In this document: positions 27,609-36,890 of the stretch, one piece after another
How positions within the stretch are numbered: position 1 is the first letter of the stretch
How the letters are laid out: each line of letters begins with the position of its first letter
Source: Actinomyces lilanjuaniae
GTDB taxonomy: Bacteria > Actinomycetota > Actinomycetes > Actinomycetales > Actinomycetaceae
Direction of reading: 5' to 3'
DNA length: 64,000 nucleotides
Assembly (NCBI RefSeq): GCF_003606385.1
Contig: NZ_CP032514.1
Span: 2,046,001 to 2,110,000, forward strand
Notes under the pieces: generated by a model
The model's input: the letters and a program-made list of their open reading frames with translations, nothing else
What the model was told of the DNA's origin: nothing
The model's database searches: none
Made by a program: the position numbers and the translations under genes

Positions 27609-28168
27609 CTACCCGCCCCCGCGCCGCCGGACCTCAGCCACCGCCCGGGCAGCCTCACGTCGGTCCTGGGCCTCACGCAGGGCATGGCGCTTGTCCCAGT
27701 CCTGCTTGCCCCGGGCCAGAGCGATCTCGATCTTGGCCCGGCCACGGACAAAGTACAGCTCCAGCGGAACCACGGTGTACCCCTTGGCCTGGACCCTGGA
27801 GGCAAGGCGCTCCAGCTCGCCACGGTGCAGCAGGAGCTTGCGCTTACGCCGCGGGGAGTGGTTGTTCCACGTCCCCTGGAGGTACTCCGGGATGTGCGCG
27901 CCCTGCAGCCAGGCCTCCCCACGGCGGTCGATCTCGATCCAGGCCTCCGTCAGGGAGGCCCGCCCATGCGCAGAGCCTTGACCTCGGTCCCAGTCAGCAC
28001 CAGTCCCGCCTCATAGCGGTCCTCAATGAAGTAGTCGTGGGCTGCCCTCCTGTTACGGGCAACGGTCTGGTGGGCGTCAGCAGCAGCCTTGGCCTTCTGC
28101 GCCACAGTGGGCTTGCGCCCCTTCTGTCCGACAGCGGGCCGCGCGGACCGAGCAGTCCTGGGCGTCAT
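27609..28168 (-). CDS. smpB: SsrA-binding protein SmpB, frameshifted
   Basis: Binds tmRNA and brings it to stalled ribosomes. Residues before the break: a basic Lys/Ala/Gln-rich N-terminal extension, then [33 protein letters not shown]. After the break, the other frame gives [53 protein letters not shown] and WDKR, i.e. the whole rest of SmpB. Adding one C near 27962 (ATG GGC CGG GCC TCC) joins them into about 186 aa. Given the intact ssrA beside it, a consensus error is the likely cause. The start follows GAGGAGGT. Confidence 0.9.
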
Positions 28169-28363
28169 GGGGACCTCCTCTGACAGACTCCGGCCGGACG
28201 ACGTGACAGGCCGCTACGGCAGACGCAGGCAGGATTCTACGCACCGAGTCAACCCACGGAGCCTTCCGTGGAGCTGCCCCGGCAGCGCCCGCTGCCTGCC
28301 TGCTCCGCGCTGCCTCCGCGAGACCGCACAGGGACAGACCGCTGTCGGCGGCCAGCGAGTCTC

Positions 28364-29680
28364 TCAGAAGCCGGCCAGGGTCATCGGGTCTACAGAGGCT
28401 CCATTGAGGTAGACCTCAAAGTGCACGTGGGGGCCCGTGGCCCCTCCGGTCATCCCTGTCAGACCGATGGTGTCCCCCTTGGAGACAGTGGCCCCGTTAC
28501 CGACGGAGTAGGCAGACAGGTGGCAGTAGGCCACCACTACTGACTGACCATCCACCATGCCACCGTTGACGAACATCCCGTTGCCGCACGAGCTGTTCTG
28601 GTTGTAGGTCACGGTTCCTGACACCGCCGCGTACTGTGGAGTACCTTGAGAGGCGACCAGGTCCACGCCCGCGTGGAGACGGCTCGTCCCCGTGATCGGG
28701 TGCACCCGGTAGCCGTAGGGCGAGGCGACCACCAGACTTCCGGAAATCGGATGGGCTATGGTGCCGCTACCGAGGTCCGTGCTGCTGGACGAGCTCGGTG
28801 CCGGTGCGGAGGTACCTCGGTTCTCCTCGTCAATCCTGGCGATGGTCGCGGCAGCCTCCTCCTCGTCGGCCCGGGCCTGGGCCTGCTGGTCCTCCAGGTC
28901 AGCCTTCTGGTCCTCAAGAGTGGTCGTCGCCTCCCGGGCGCTGGCCTCCAGGGAGGCCACCTCGTCCCGCTTGGTCTGGGCTGCGTCCCTGGCTGTCTGC
29001 GCAGCCGCCTCAGCGGCGTCGGCATCGGCCTTGAGAGTGGCGACACGCTCGGTCGCCGCGTTCTGGCGGGTCTCCCGGTTGGCGTCCTGGGCACGCTCGG
29101 CCTCGGCGGCCGCGAGCACCGCCTCCTGCACCCCGGAGCCGATCTCCATCGCCGCGGCACGCCTGGACAGCTGGTCCACGTCCTGGGAGGCCAGCACGTA
29201 GGTCCACGCGGTTACGGAGTTGTCGCCCTCATACGTGGCAGCGACGATCTCTGCCACGGAGGTCGAGGCCTCGGAGGCGACCTCCTGGGAGGCCTCCGCC
29301 TCCTCCTGGATGGAGGCCAGGCTCGTCTGCGCCGTGTCCAGGCGGTCGGCCGCGATCTGCTGCTCGCGCTCCTTCTCCGTCAGGGTGGTCTGCGCGTCGC
29401 TCAGCTCGGTCTCGGCCGTGCTCAGGGCAGCCTGCGCGTTCTGCAGGTCCAGGTAGGCCTGACCGAGCTCAGTGCTGACTCCCTCCAGCGAGGCGACGAG
29501 CTCGTCCTGCTTGCGCTGGGCCTCCTCCTGGCTGGCGACCGCGTCATCACGCTCGTCCGCCAGGACCGGGACGCTCACCACCATGGCCAGAGCCAGGGTG
29601 ACTGCCACGCAGGCCGCGACAAGCAGTCTCCTCAGGGGCAGTGCGCCCGTACCAGTCGCCAGAACAGGGAAGGACAGCAT
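28364..29680 (-). CDS. M23 peptidoglycan peptidase with coiled coil (EnvC-like)
   Basis: A 438-aa secreted cell-wall hydrolase. Signal peptide about 1-42 (cleavage near VLADERDD); long coiled coil at about 45-300 rich in Ala/Glu/Gln; Ser/Pro linker; LytM/M23 domain from about 315 with zinc ligands in RLHAGVD and HVHFE and the catalytic histidine in YCHLS. The coiled coil plus position directly after ftsX suggests activation by the FtsEX complex at the septum, as for EnvC in E. coli or RipC/PcsB elsewhere. That link is inferred from context. Confidence 0.92.
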   Translation of the reverse strand: MLSFPVLATGTGALPLRRLLVAACVAVTLALAMVVSVPVLADERDDAVASQEEAQRKQDELVASLEGVSTELGQAYLDLQNAQAALSTAETELSDAQTTLTEKEREQQIAADRLDTAQTSLASIQEEAEASQEVASEASTSVAEIVAATYEGDNSVTAWTYVLASQDVDQLSRRAAAMEIGSGVQEAVLAAAEAERAQDANRETRQNAATERVATLKADADAAEAAAQTARDAAQTKRDEVASLEASAREATTTLEDQKADLEDQQAQARADEEEAAATIARIDEENRGTSAPAPSSSSSTDLGSGTIAHPISGSLVVASPYGYRVHPITGTSRLHAGVDLVASQGTPQYAAVSGTVTYNQNSSCGNGMFVNGGMVDGQSVVVAYCHLSAYSVGNGATVSKGDTIGLTGMTGGATGPHVHFEVYLNGASVDPMTLAGF

Positions 29681-29686
29681 GACAGA

Positions 29687-30601
29687 TCAGATCCTCGTGT
29701 ACTTGGACAGGGAGTATGCGGAGGACAACGCCGCTAGGACGACAGCCGCCAGGACCAGCCACGGCGCCAGTGTCAGGACGGCACCTGTCCCGATAAAGGC
29801 GCTAGTGAAGGTCATCGAACTAGCGAGCCACCCCTCGACGACGTAGTGCACACCCGCCCACAAGGCACCCACTGCCAGCAGAGCGCCGACCAGGGCGGCA
29901 ATGACTCCCTCAAGGATGAAGGGCAGCTGGATAAAGAGGTTGGAGGCGCCAACCAGCCGCATGATGCCGGTCTCACGGGAGCGAGACATGGCGGACAGCC
30001 GAATCGTGGTGGAGATCAGCAGGACAGCCGCCACCGCCATAATGGCCGCCAGTCCCCCGGTGATCCAGGAGGCCCGGTTCATGACCAGGAACAGGGGCTC
30101 CAGGGTGGCACCCTGGTCGATAACACGCTCGACGCCGTCCTGGCCGGTGAACTGCTCGGCGACGACCTCGTAGTTCTCCGGGTCCACCAGCTTGATGCGG
30201 AAGGAGACCGGCATCATCTCCTCGGTAGCGTTACGCCCCACCGCGGAGTCCCCGTAGGCGTCCATGAAGTTCTCGTAGGCCTCAGCCTTGCTCTCGATGT
30301 GGTAGTTGTCCACGTAGGAGTCCAGGGTCCCGTTGATACGTTCCTCGACAGCGTCAATCTGGTCCTGGGTGGCCTCACCGTTGACGCACCCGGGGAAGGC
30401 CGAGGCCTGGGGGCACATGTAGACCGAGACCTCGACCTCGTCGTACCACTCCCCCCTCATGGTGGAGATCTGGGCCTGGAGCAGCCCGGAGGCACCGACA
30501 AATAGCAGCGACACAAAGGCCACCAGGATGACCGAGACAGTCATGGCCAGGTGACGCGCCAGTCCCTTGACGGTCTCAGAGAGGATGAAACGAAGTCGCA
30601 T
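29687..30601 (-). CDS. ftsX: Cell division protein FtsX
   Basis: A 304-aa membrane subunit of the FtsEX complex. One helix near residues 18-45, an extracellular loop of about 130 residues (with CPQASAFPGC, two cysteines likely disulfide-bonded), then three helices at about 180-205, 228-255 and 272-295, and the conserved SRSRETGIMRLVGAS. The extracellular loop probably contacts the downstream-encoded M23 hydrolase. It lies 12 nt after ftsE and 6 nt before the hydrolase, one operon. Confidence 0.95.
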   Translation of the reverse strand: MRLRFILSETVKGLARHLAMTVSVILVAFVSLLFVGASGLLQAQISTMRGEWYDEVEVSVYMCPQASAFPGCVNGEATQDQIDAVEERINGTLDSYVDNYHIESKAEAYENFMDAYGDSAVGRNATEEMMPVSFRIKLVDPENYEVVAEQFTGQDGVERVIDQGATLEPLFLVMNRASWITGGLAAIMAVAAVLLISTTIRLSAMSRSRETGIMRLVGASNLFIQLPFILEGVIAALVGALLAVGALWAGVHYVVEGWLASSMTFTSAFIGTGAVLTLAPWLVLAAVVLAALSSAYSLSKYTRI

Positions 30602-30613
30602 GCGCTGTCTCCT

Positions 30614-31303
30614 TCAGCGGTCCGAGCCGTAGACGCCACGAGCCTGGTCACGCACGACCTGGCCACCCTTGAGCTCAATAACACGTTTACGCATCTGGTC
30701 CACGATCTCGTCGTCGTGGGTCGCCATGACGACAGTGGTTCCCTGGCGGTTGATCCGGTCGAAGAGCCGCATGATACCGACCGAGGTGGACGGGTCGAGG
30801 TTACCGGTAGGCTCGTCGGCAAGAAGCAGCTTGGGGCGGTTGACCATGGCACGGGCCACCGCCACCCGCTGCTGCTCACCGCCGCTGAGCTCGTGAGGAA
30901 GCCTCTTCTCCTTGCCCGACAGGCCGACGAGCTCCAGGGCCTCAGGGACTGCGGACAGGATGTAGTGGCGTGGCTTGCCGATGACCTGGGAGGCCAGGGC
31001 GACGTTCTCCAGGACGGTCTTGTTCTCCAGGAGCCGGAAGTCCTGGAAGACGAACCCCATCTCCCGGCGCAACTGGGGCACCTTCCAGGTAGAGACCTGG
31101 GAGAGGTCCCGCCCCAGAACATGGATCCTGCCGGAGGTCGGCCTCTCCTCACGAAGCACCAGGCGCAGGAAGGTGGACTTGCCCGACCCCGAGGCGCCGA
31201 CAAGGAACACGAACTCATCGCGCCCAACCTCGATGTCGACCTCGTCAAGCGCAGGACGCGCACCTCGTTTGTAGACCTTGGAGACGTGGTCAAAGCGGAT
31301 CAT
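30614..31303 (-). CDS. ftsE: Cell division ATP-binding protein FtsE
   Basis: A 229-aa ABC-type ATPase that powers conformational signalling by FtsX to septal hydrolases. Walker A GASGSGKS (about 36-43), Q-loop FVFQDFRLL, signature [14 protein letters not shown], Walker [15 protein letters not shown]-loop ATHDDE. First gene of the ftsE-ftsX-M23-smpB-ssrA segment. The start ATG 31303 is preceded by GGGAGC. Confidence 0.97.
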   Translation of the reverse strand: MIRFDHVSKVYKRGARPALDEVDIEVGRDEFVFLVGASGSGKSTFLRLVLREERPTSGRIHVLGRDLSQVSTWKVPQLRREMGFVFQDFRLLENKTVLENVALASQVIGKPRHYILSAVPEALELVGLSGKEKRLPHELSGGEQQRVAVARAMVNRPKLLLADEPTGNLDPSTSVGIMRLFDRINRQGTTVVMATHDDEIVDQMRKRVIELKGGQVVRDQARGVYGSDR

Positions 31304-31464
31304 CAGTTGGCTGCTCCCGTGGCTGCGACTCGGGCACTGCGCCCAGGCTCGTAGCCACCGTATGCGTCGGAGTCGTCTTTCACTGTTGTGACACGCCAGC
31401 AGCAGATGTGGGCTGTGGCGGCAGCAGGGCCAGGCCCGCGGGCCCCGGCGGGCCTAGCCCGGGC

Positions 31465-31470
31465 TATCCT
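31465..31470 (+). promoter_or_regulatory. -10 box, leaderless type, before hypothetical gene
   Basis: TATCCT, 6 nt before the ATG at 31477. It supports that start over the longer upstream frame. Confidence 0.4.
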
Positions 31471-31476
31471 GGCCCC

Positions 31477-32073
31477 ATGGAGGATCGCGGCGTCAGGGGC
31501 CAAGGGGACAGCATCCCTACCACCCAGGTGGACGTAGGCAGCTGGGCCCGGTTCATCTCCTCCCTCCCTGCCTTCCTGGACACCTTGCCGCGCGCCTGCC
31601 CGGACAGCCCACGAGCAAGCAGCCACCCGCTCGGCAGCCACGAGTCCCGCAGCACGTCACAGGGCCGAGCCGCGCCACCGCCACCGGAGGCGCTGGTGCT
31701 GACAGCCCCACCACCACAGCACGACACCGAGGAGCAGCTTTCCCGTCCTTTGTCGCGGGTATCTCGGGTGCTGCCCCACCGGCGGCGTCGATCACCGTCG
31801 CCAGAGCCGCCAACAGTAGTGCTGACACCCTGCCGGGAGGGGACCGAGGTAACCGTGCTGCTTCTCGACGCCTCAGGTCGTACGCTGATGGGCCACCAGG
31901 AGCGCCGGAGCCTGGGGGCTCTTGGCTGGCGCGTGGACTCAGCCGCAGCGTCACGGCTCCTGCCTGACAGTGCGGCGGCCGCGGAGATGACCGCGCGCAT
32001 CCTGATCGAGATCCTGCACGTCGCGCACCCGGCAGACCTCAGCTGCCACCTAGAGGTGCTCAGCGCGCCCTGA
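31477..32073 (+). CDS. Hypothetical protein, Pro/Ser-rich with a small C-terminal domain
   Basis: A 198-aa protein, divergent from ftsE. Residues about 1-110 are Pro/Ser/Arg-rich and probably disordered. Residues about 115-198 look folded: TEVTVLLLDASGRTLMGHQERRSL, then GWRVDSAAASRLLPDSAAAAEMTARILIEILHVAHP. The alternation of strands and helices resembles TY-Chap/YbjN-like actinobacterial domains, but I cannot assign the family. No signal peptide or membrane helix. Confidence 0.6.
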   Translation: MEDRGVRGQGDSIPTTQVDVGSWARFISSLPAFLDTLPRACPDSPRASSHPLGSHESRSTSQGRAAPPPPEALVLTAPPPQHDTEEQLSRPLSRVSRVLPHRRRRSPSPEPPTVVLTPCREGTEVTVLLLDASGRTLMGHQERRSLGALGWRVDSAAASRLLPDSAAAAEMTARILIEILHVAHPADLSCHLEVLSAP

Positions 32074-32113
32074 GCAGAGCCGCCCGGGCTCTACCTCGGC
32101 AGAGGTCTCTCCC

Positions 32114-32743
32114 TCAGAGTCCCAGGGCTGTCTCAGCATCCCAGGACGCTGCGGTGTCGGCCACCACGTAGTCGGGGGAGGACAGCACGGTGTGGCCAGA
32201 GCGGACAGGGCCAGCCACCTCTGTGGCGACGACACCTCGGCTATCGGGGAAAGTGGAGCGGCTGGAGCAGTCCGCCTCGCCCGCCTCCTCCTCAAGGTGC
32301 CCAGGAGAGCTCTCAGAGGCTCCAGCGGTCCCGCCACCTGGCGAGCGCCCCTCCCCGCGGATGCCTGGCGCCGAGGGCACGTCCGCAGCCCGGACACGGG
32401 CGAACCGGCTCTCACCACGCGTCAGGTCGTGCCCCACCGACCAGAGCATAATCACGTTGGAGCTGTGAGTACCCTCCGACGTGCTCCAGGTCTCCTCGGA
32501 CAGGCGGCCCGTCAGCAGCACCGGGTCGCCCTTGCGCAGGGAGAGGCTGAGGTTCTCCGCGAGACGGCCCCAGGCCTTGGCTGTGAACCATATGGTCCCG
32601 GCGTCCTGCCACCCCTGCTCCGTCCGGTAGGACGGGGTGACCGCGACCCGGAAGCGACAATAGGCACGTCCCCCTTCAGTGCGGGACAGCACAGGATTTG
32701 TTCCGAGAACACCCTGGACAGTGAGGTCAGGCTGACGAGTCAT
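32114..32743 (-). CDS. Single-stranded DNA-binding protein paralogue
   Basis: A 209-aa protein with an N-terminal OB fold (about 1-105) of SSB type: VQGVLGTNPVLSRT..GRAYCRFRVAVTPSY, TIWFTAKAWGRLAENLSLSLRKGDPVLLTGRL. The C-terminal half is acidic/Ser-rich and ends ETALGL, lacking the DDDIPF tip that recruits repair proteins. It is therefore likely a secondary SSB, perhaps for competence or a specialised process, not the replicative one. The start follows AAGGAG. It converges on the Pro/Ser-rich hypothetical gene. Confidence 0.85.
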   Translation of the reverse strand: MTRQPDLTVQGVLGTNPVLSRTEGGRAYCRFRVAVTPSYRTEQGWQDAGTIWFTAKAWGRLAENLSLSLRKGDPVLLTGRLSEETWSTSEGTHSSNVIMLWSVGHDLTRGESRFARVRAADVPSAPGIRGEGRSPGGGTAGASESSPGHLEEEAGEADCSSRSTFPDSRGVVATEVAGPVRSGHTVLSSPDYVVADTAASWDAETALGL

Positions 32744-32945
32744 AGCGTGCTCCTTGGCTGCCAGGCGGCCCCGTGCCGCCTTCCGTGCCCCTACCCTGCA
32801 ACGATGTGCGGTACCTGCGGCAGGGTAGAGTGCCCTGCCTGTGGACCAGCCCCGTAGCCAGGCGCCTGTGGTGCCCTCCCCCGGTCGTGCCGCCGACCGA
32901 CGCATCGCCCCGTCTCGGGCTCCTGGGCTGACAACCCCAGCAGTC

Positions 32946-34427
32946 TCACAGCCCCAGCGCGGACTGGAGCATCCCGTGGAGGTCCAGGACCTTGGAGGCG
33001 GGCAGAGTCAGGTCACGCTCCACGACAGCACCGATGCGCGAGCGCACCTGCCGGGTGTAGCGATCTGCCTCCTGGCGGGCACGACGGCGCCGACAAACCA
33101 TAGCGACCAGCGCTGCGACGAGGCCCGCTACCAGCAGCACAGCCGCAGGAAGAAGGTCCTCCCGGCCCCGCAAGACCGCTGCGGCCGCCCAGACCACGGC
33201 ACCCAGCACCAGAATCACCCCCGCCCACCAGAGCAGGTCGACCACAGGCTTGCGGTGTCCTGGCAGGGACACCGAGCTGACTGCCTCAGCCGCTCGCCCC
33301 GCCAGGGTCTCAGGGGCAACGACAGCCCGGTCCAGGCTACGTCCCCAGACCCCGGGCAGCCCTTCGCAAGCACGGTGCACCCACGTAGCCCGCGCTGCCC
33401 TCACCGCGCTCAGGGCCGGCGGCTCCGGGCGGGCCAGCGCCCGCGGAAACACCCGGCCCAGGCCGCTACGTATCGAGTCCTCGACAGCACGTGCTCCGGA
33501 GGCCTGTAGCAGAGCCGCCTCAACAGCACGCGTGGCCTGCGGGTCAAGCTCGATCCGGTGCTCAGCCACCGTAGGCCGCAGCCTCTGAGCAATGGCGTCA
33601 AGCTCGGCCGAGGCGGTCCTGGCCGCGTTGGACTCCCGGGCAACCCGGTGACGCAGCAGGTCACGAACTGCCTCCAGGTTGTCCCCCCTCACCGCAGAGA
33701 CAGGCAGGACCTGCACCTGGGTCAGCCCGTCCTGCCTCAGCAGGGAGCGGACGTCCTTCAGAAGTGTCTCCAGCCCGCCCTCCGGAAGAGTGTCCACCTG
33801 GTTGACCAGGACCAGCATGTCCTCCTGACGGGCACCTAGCCCGCGCAGGTACCCCTCGTGCAGGGCGGCATCAGCGTACTTCTGGGGATCCACGACCCAC
33901 ACCAGGATGTCGGCGAGCGGCACCAGACGGTCAACCTGGAGAGAGTGCTCAATGGTCACCGAGTCGTAGTCAGGAACATCAAGGAGCACCAGCCCGCTCA
34001 TCCTGTCCTGGTCAGCCGCGTCCAGGATGGAGTCACGGCGGATACGCCTCTCGGGGGAGACACCCAGAAAGTCCAGGAGGGCGGCTGCCTCATCTCCCCA
34101 GGAGCAGGCCGCGGCACGCGAGGTCGTGGGACGGCGGGCACCGACGTCGGCGAAGTCCAGCTCGGTCAGCGCGTTGAACAAGGAGGACTTCCCAGAGCCG
34201 GTACCTCCGAAAAGAGCCACGACCGTGTGGTCCACACCCAGGTCGAGCCGCTCGGCCACGGCGTCCAGACCCTCGTGCGCCGACAGGGCGAGAGCAGCGG
34301 GGACCTCCGTCGGGCAGGCTTCCAGCCCTTGACGAATCCTGGTGAGCCGGTCCTCCAGGTAGGCGGCGTCCAGGGCAGGAACCGGCTTGGCGGGAGCGGG
34401 CTCGGCGTGACGAACTGGGTGACTCAT
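32946..34427 (-). CDS. Dynamin-like GTPase with C-terminal membrane segments
   Basis: A 493-aa P-loop GTPase: G1 FGGTGSGKSS (about 75), a T/S-rich switch PTTS, G3 LLDVPDYDS, G4 VNQVD. Two membrane helices lie near residues 395-455, followed by a basic RRRRAR stretch. The ATG overlaps the stop of the preceding GTPase (ATGA), so the pair is co-translated. Paired actinobacterial dynamin-like GTPases (DynA/DynB in Streptomyces) support septation. That role is a possible analogue, not demonstrated here. Confidence 0.83.
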   Translation of the reverse strand: MSHPVRHAEPAPAKPVPALDAAYLEDRLTRIRQGLEACPTEVPAALALSAHEGLDAVAERLDLGVDHTVVALFGGTGSGKSSLFNALTELDFADVGARRPTTSRAAACSWGDEAAALLDFLGVSPERRIRRDSILDAADQDRMSGLVLLDVPDYDSVTIEHSLQVDRLVPLADILVWVVDPQKYADAALHEGYLRGLGARQEDMLVLVNQVDTLPEGGLETLLKDVRSLLRQDGLTQVQVLPVSAVRGDNLEAVRDLLRHRVARESNAARTASAELDAIAQRLRPTVAEHRIELDPQATRAVEAALLQASGARAVEDSIRSGLGRVFPRALARPEPPALSAVRAARATWVHRACEGLPGVWGRSLDRAVVAPETLAGRAAEAVSSVSLPGHRKPVVDLLWWAGVILVLGAVVWAAAAVLRGREDLLPAAVLLVAGLVAALVAMVCRRRRARQEADRYTRQVRSRIGAVVERDLTLPASKVLDLHGMLQSALGL

Positions 34428-36019
34428 GTCGCGGCTCCGGGACGGGTAAAGGGCTTGAGCTCGCCGGACCTCAGCCGCAGCGCGGCCGCGAAGCCGGAGG
34501 GCGGGGCCAGGGAGGCAGCAGCTCCTCGGGGAAGTGTAGCGGTCAGCGCCTCGACGACCGCCTCGACCAGGAGGCTCCTGGTCGTCTGCACCTGCTCGCC
34601 AGCCCCGAGGTGACGAACCGACTGGGCAGCGCCCTCGACACCGCTGGCCGCCGCGACCAGGAGGTCGACGAAGGCGTGAGGAGCCAGCCCCCGAGGCGAC
34701 TCGGTGAGATTCGCCCTCAGGTAGCCGCTCCACGACTCGATCGTCACCTCAGCGGGATCCCCATGGCCCAGGGCACGAGCGGCACGGTCCCCGGCACCTG
34801 CCTCCCGCCACGCCTGCTCCGCCTGGCTCCTCAAAGAGATCACGGCAGCCTCCAGCTGTGCGGCAAGCGCCTGCCTGGCGTCCTCAGCCAGGACCGCCAG
34901 CCCTCGCGTCCGCGCCTTCTCTGCCCTGCCCAGAAAGCCCCGACGCAGACGCCTGCCCTGCGCCAGTGAAGCCAGTGGAGCCCCTGAGGACGCCAGCGTG
35001 AGCCACCGGGTAGCGGTAGCACCCTCCCCTGCCGCCCCCCGGTCGATATCAGCGCGGATCCGACCGATCGCCTCCTCCCGCAGCGAGGTGTCCACCGCCT
35101 CCAGCTCCTGGGCAGCGGCCTCCTGGGCGTCAACGGCCTCAGCCAGGTCGGACAGGTCGTTGCGCAGAGCGGCCCACAGGCCCCGGCCCGTACGACGCAC
35201 CAGCCCGGCCGCACGGTGCCGTCCAGCCAGCAGCCGCAGCCAGTCGCGCACCTCTGCCACCGCAGAGTCCTCCAGCATCCCCTCGTGCGGCCCGGCGTCA
35301 GGCACCACGAAGAACGGCGCCTCAGACAGGCCCAGGTCCTCAAGACGTGTTGTGAGGTCACGACGCACCTCAGACAGGATCTTCGCCGGGGCACGGTTGA
35401 GGACGACGGCAATGGGCGTGTCCCGGGACGCGGCCTCCTCCAGGGTGGCCCAGGGGGTCTGATCGCCGTAGCGCGCCGCAGTCGTGACGAAGAGCCACAA
35501 GTCGGCGGCGTCCAGTAGACGGCCTGCCAGCACCCGGTTGGCCTCGTGCACGGAGTCCAGGTCCGAGGCGTCGATGAGGGCCAGCCCAGGAGGTATGGCG
35601 TCGGAGACCACCTCCTCGCACGCTTCCCTCAGAGGATGGTCCGCAAGCGGCTCACGGTCCTCCGGGTTGACCACGAGGACAGGGACACGGGTGGTGGGAC
35701 GCAGGACGCCGGCGTCAGAGACCTCCCGGCCGAGGACGGAGTTGACCAGCGTGGACTTGCCTGCCCCGGTAGAGCCTCCCACGACGACGACCGACGGGAT
35801 GTCAGCGTCCTGCAGGCGAGGCAGGACCTGGTCACGGACCTGGCCGACCAGGCTGTCACGAAGCCTGCGAGCCTCCTCGACACCGGGCGTCCTCAGCGGC
35901 AGGTCAAGCCTCTCCAGGTCCCGGAGAAGGTCGGCAAGGACCTCAAGCAGCTGAGCACGGGACAGCGCAGAGACAGGGAGCTCGTCCTCGGCACGGTGCG
36001 GGGAGACTGGAACGGGCAT
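34424..36019 (-). CDS. Dynamin-like GTPase, first of a pair
   Basis: A 531-aa GTPase: G1 GGSTGAGKST (about residue 82), switch region RPTTRVPV, G3-like LIDASDLDS, G4 VLNRAP (variant). A long helical region follows (about 250-500) without a clear membrane helix. It is upstream of, and translationally coupled to, the second, membrane-bound GTPase. The two may form a heteromeric membrane-remodelling complex. A TAGGGT box 6 nt before the ATG supports the start. Confidence 0.82.
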   Translation of the reverse strand: MPVPVSPHRAEDELPVSALSRAQLLEVLADLLRDLERLDLPLRTPGVEEARRLRDSLVGQVRDQVLPRLQDADIPSVVVVGGSTGAGKSTLVNSVLGREVSDAGVLRPTTRVPVLVVNPEDREPLADHPLREACEEVVSDAIPPGLALIDASDLDSVHEANRVLAGRLLDAADLWLFVTTAARYGDQTPWATLEEAASRDTPIAVVLNRAPAKILSEVRRDLTTRLEDLGLSEAPFFVVPDAGPHEGMLEDSAVAEVRDWLRLLAGRHRAAGLVRRTGRGLWAALRNDLSDLAEAVDAQEAAAQELEAVDTSLREEAIGRIRADIDRGAAGEGATATRWLTLASSGAPLASLAQGRRLRRGFLGRAEKARTRGLAVLAEDARQALAAQLEAAVISLRSQAEQAWREAGAGDRAARALGHGDPAEVTIESWSGYLRANLTESPRGLAPHAFVDLLVAAASGVEGAAQSVRHLGAGEQVQTTRSLLVEAVVEALTATLPRGAAASLAPPSGFAAALRLRSGELKPFTRPGAAT

Positions 36020-36337
36020 GAAGCAACCCTAGGAGCAGTGGGTAACAGAATCGACGATTGAGACCACGCGTTTGGGTCACGGTTACTGTAGCTCGCCGAT
36101 GGGATATCCCTGGCGGCCACACGCGGGGACCCGGCCTCGGGTGGTTCACGGCCCCGACTGGCGCCTCCGTCGACCACGCGCAGCCTCACCACAAGGACGA
36201 CTCCCGGTTCCGCCCGGCCTGCGCTGGGGCTCAAGACGTCCCCAGGCTGGCACTCCGGCACGACGCACGCACAGGCTCCGTCCCGACCCGGCATCCCGCA
36301 AGTCCTGCCAGAGTTCTCACCACTATCCTCAGGCACC
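36020..36337. other. Intergenic region between GTPase pair and IrrE-like gene
   Basis: 318 nt between divergent genes. The left end has the leaderless promoter of the GTPase operon, and the right end a TATCCT box (36324-36329) 8 nt before the GTG of the peptidase gene. Open frames inside it look non-coding. Confidence 0.45.
36026..36031 (-). promoter_or_regulatory. -10 box of dynamin-like GTPase operon, leaderless type
   Basis: TAGGGT on the minus strand, 6 nt from the ATG at 36019. Confidence 0.45.
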
Positions 36338-36745
36338 GTGTGGAATCCCTGGCAGGCCCTGGCCGAGCAGTACCCTGACGTCGTCGTCGTCCACACACGG
36401 CTGATGCCTCCGAGGACCCTGGGCCTGACCGACGGCAGGACGATCTGGCTGAGCACCGACCAGACCGTAGCGGAAAGACGCTGCACCCTCACGCACGAGC
36501 TCATCCACCTCGAGCGCGGTCACCATAGCTGCCAGCCTCCCCGTGTCGAGCGCTCGGTAGAGGCCGAGGCTGCCCGCAGGCTCATACCCACAGAACGTCT
36601 CCTGGCGACGCTCTCCTGGGCACGCTCCGAGACCGAGGCTGCCGAACATCTGTGGGTCGACACCGCCACCTTGCGCGCACGCCTGGCCTGCCTCACCGAG
36701 GCCGAGCGGAAGCGGATCCGTGAAGAGGACGCATCGCAGGGGTGA
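36338..36745 (+). CDS. ImmA/IrrE-family metallopeptidase-like protein
   Basis: A 135-aa protein with the zinc signature HELIH (residues about 54-58) followed by LERGH, and a downstream EAEAARRLIP helix, the layout of ImmA/IrrE (DUF955) proteases. These usually cleave a repressor during DNA-damage or mobile-element induction, but no Cro/CI-type partner lies beside it. The gene is alone between the GTPases and tRNA-Arg. The C-terminal portion (ATLSWARSETEAAEHLWVD) looks like part of a DNA-binding or substrate arm. Start is GTG. Confidence 0.75.
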   Translation: MWNPWQALAEQYPDVVVVHTRLMPPRTLGLTDGRTIWLSTDQTVAERRCTLTHELIHLERGHHSCQPPRVERSVEAEAARRLIPTERLLATLSWARSETEAAEHLWVDTATLRARLACLTEAERKRIREEDASQG

Positions 36746-36890
36746 TAGCCACAGGCCTGATAGAGACGGTGCTGCACGCGCTCGCCCCGGGCGCGGCGTG
36801 AAAGCGGGGCGTAAGCGAGGCGTCACACCACCCCGCGCGTTTGACACGGCAGGCGTAGGTGACGTAAAACCGCGGTATCATGCAGTTCTT

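Noticed and set aside
27227..28183. 318-aa plus-strand frame over ssrA and smpB
   Set aside because: It lies opposite the tmRNA and the corrected smpB gene; its sequence is His/Pro/Arg-rich and has no ribosome binding site.
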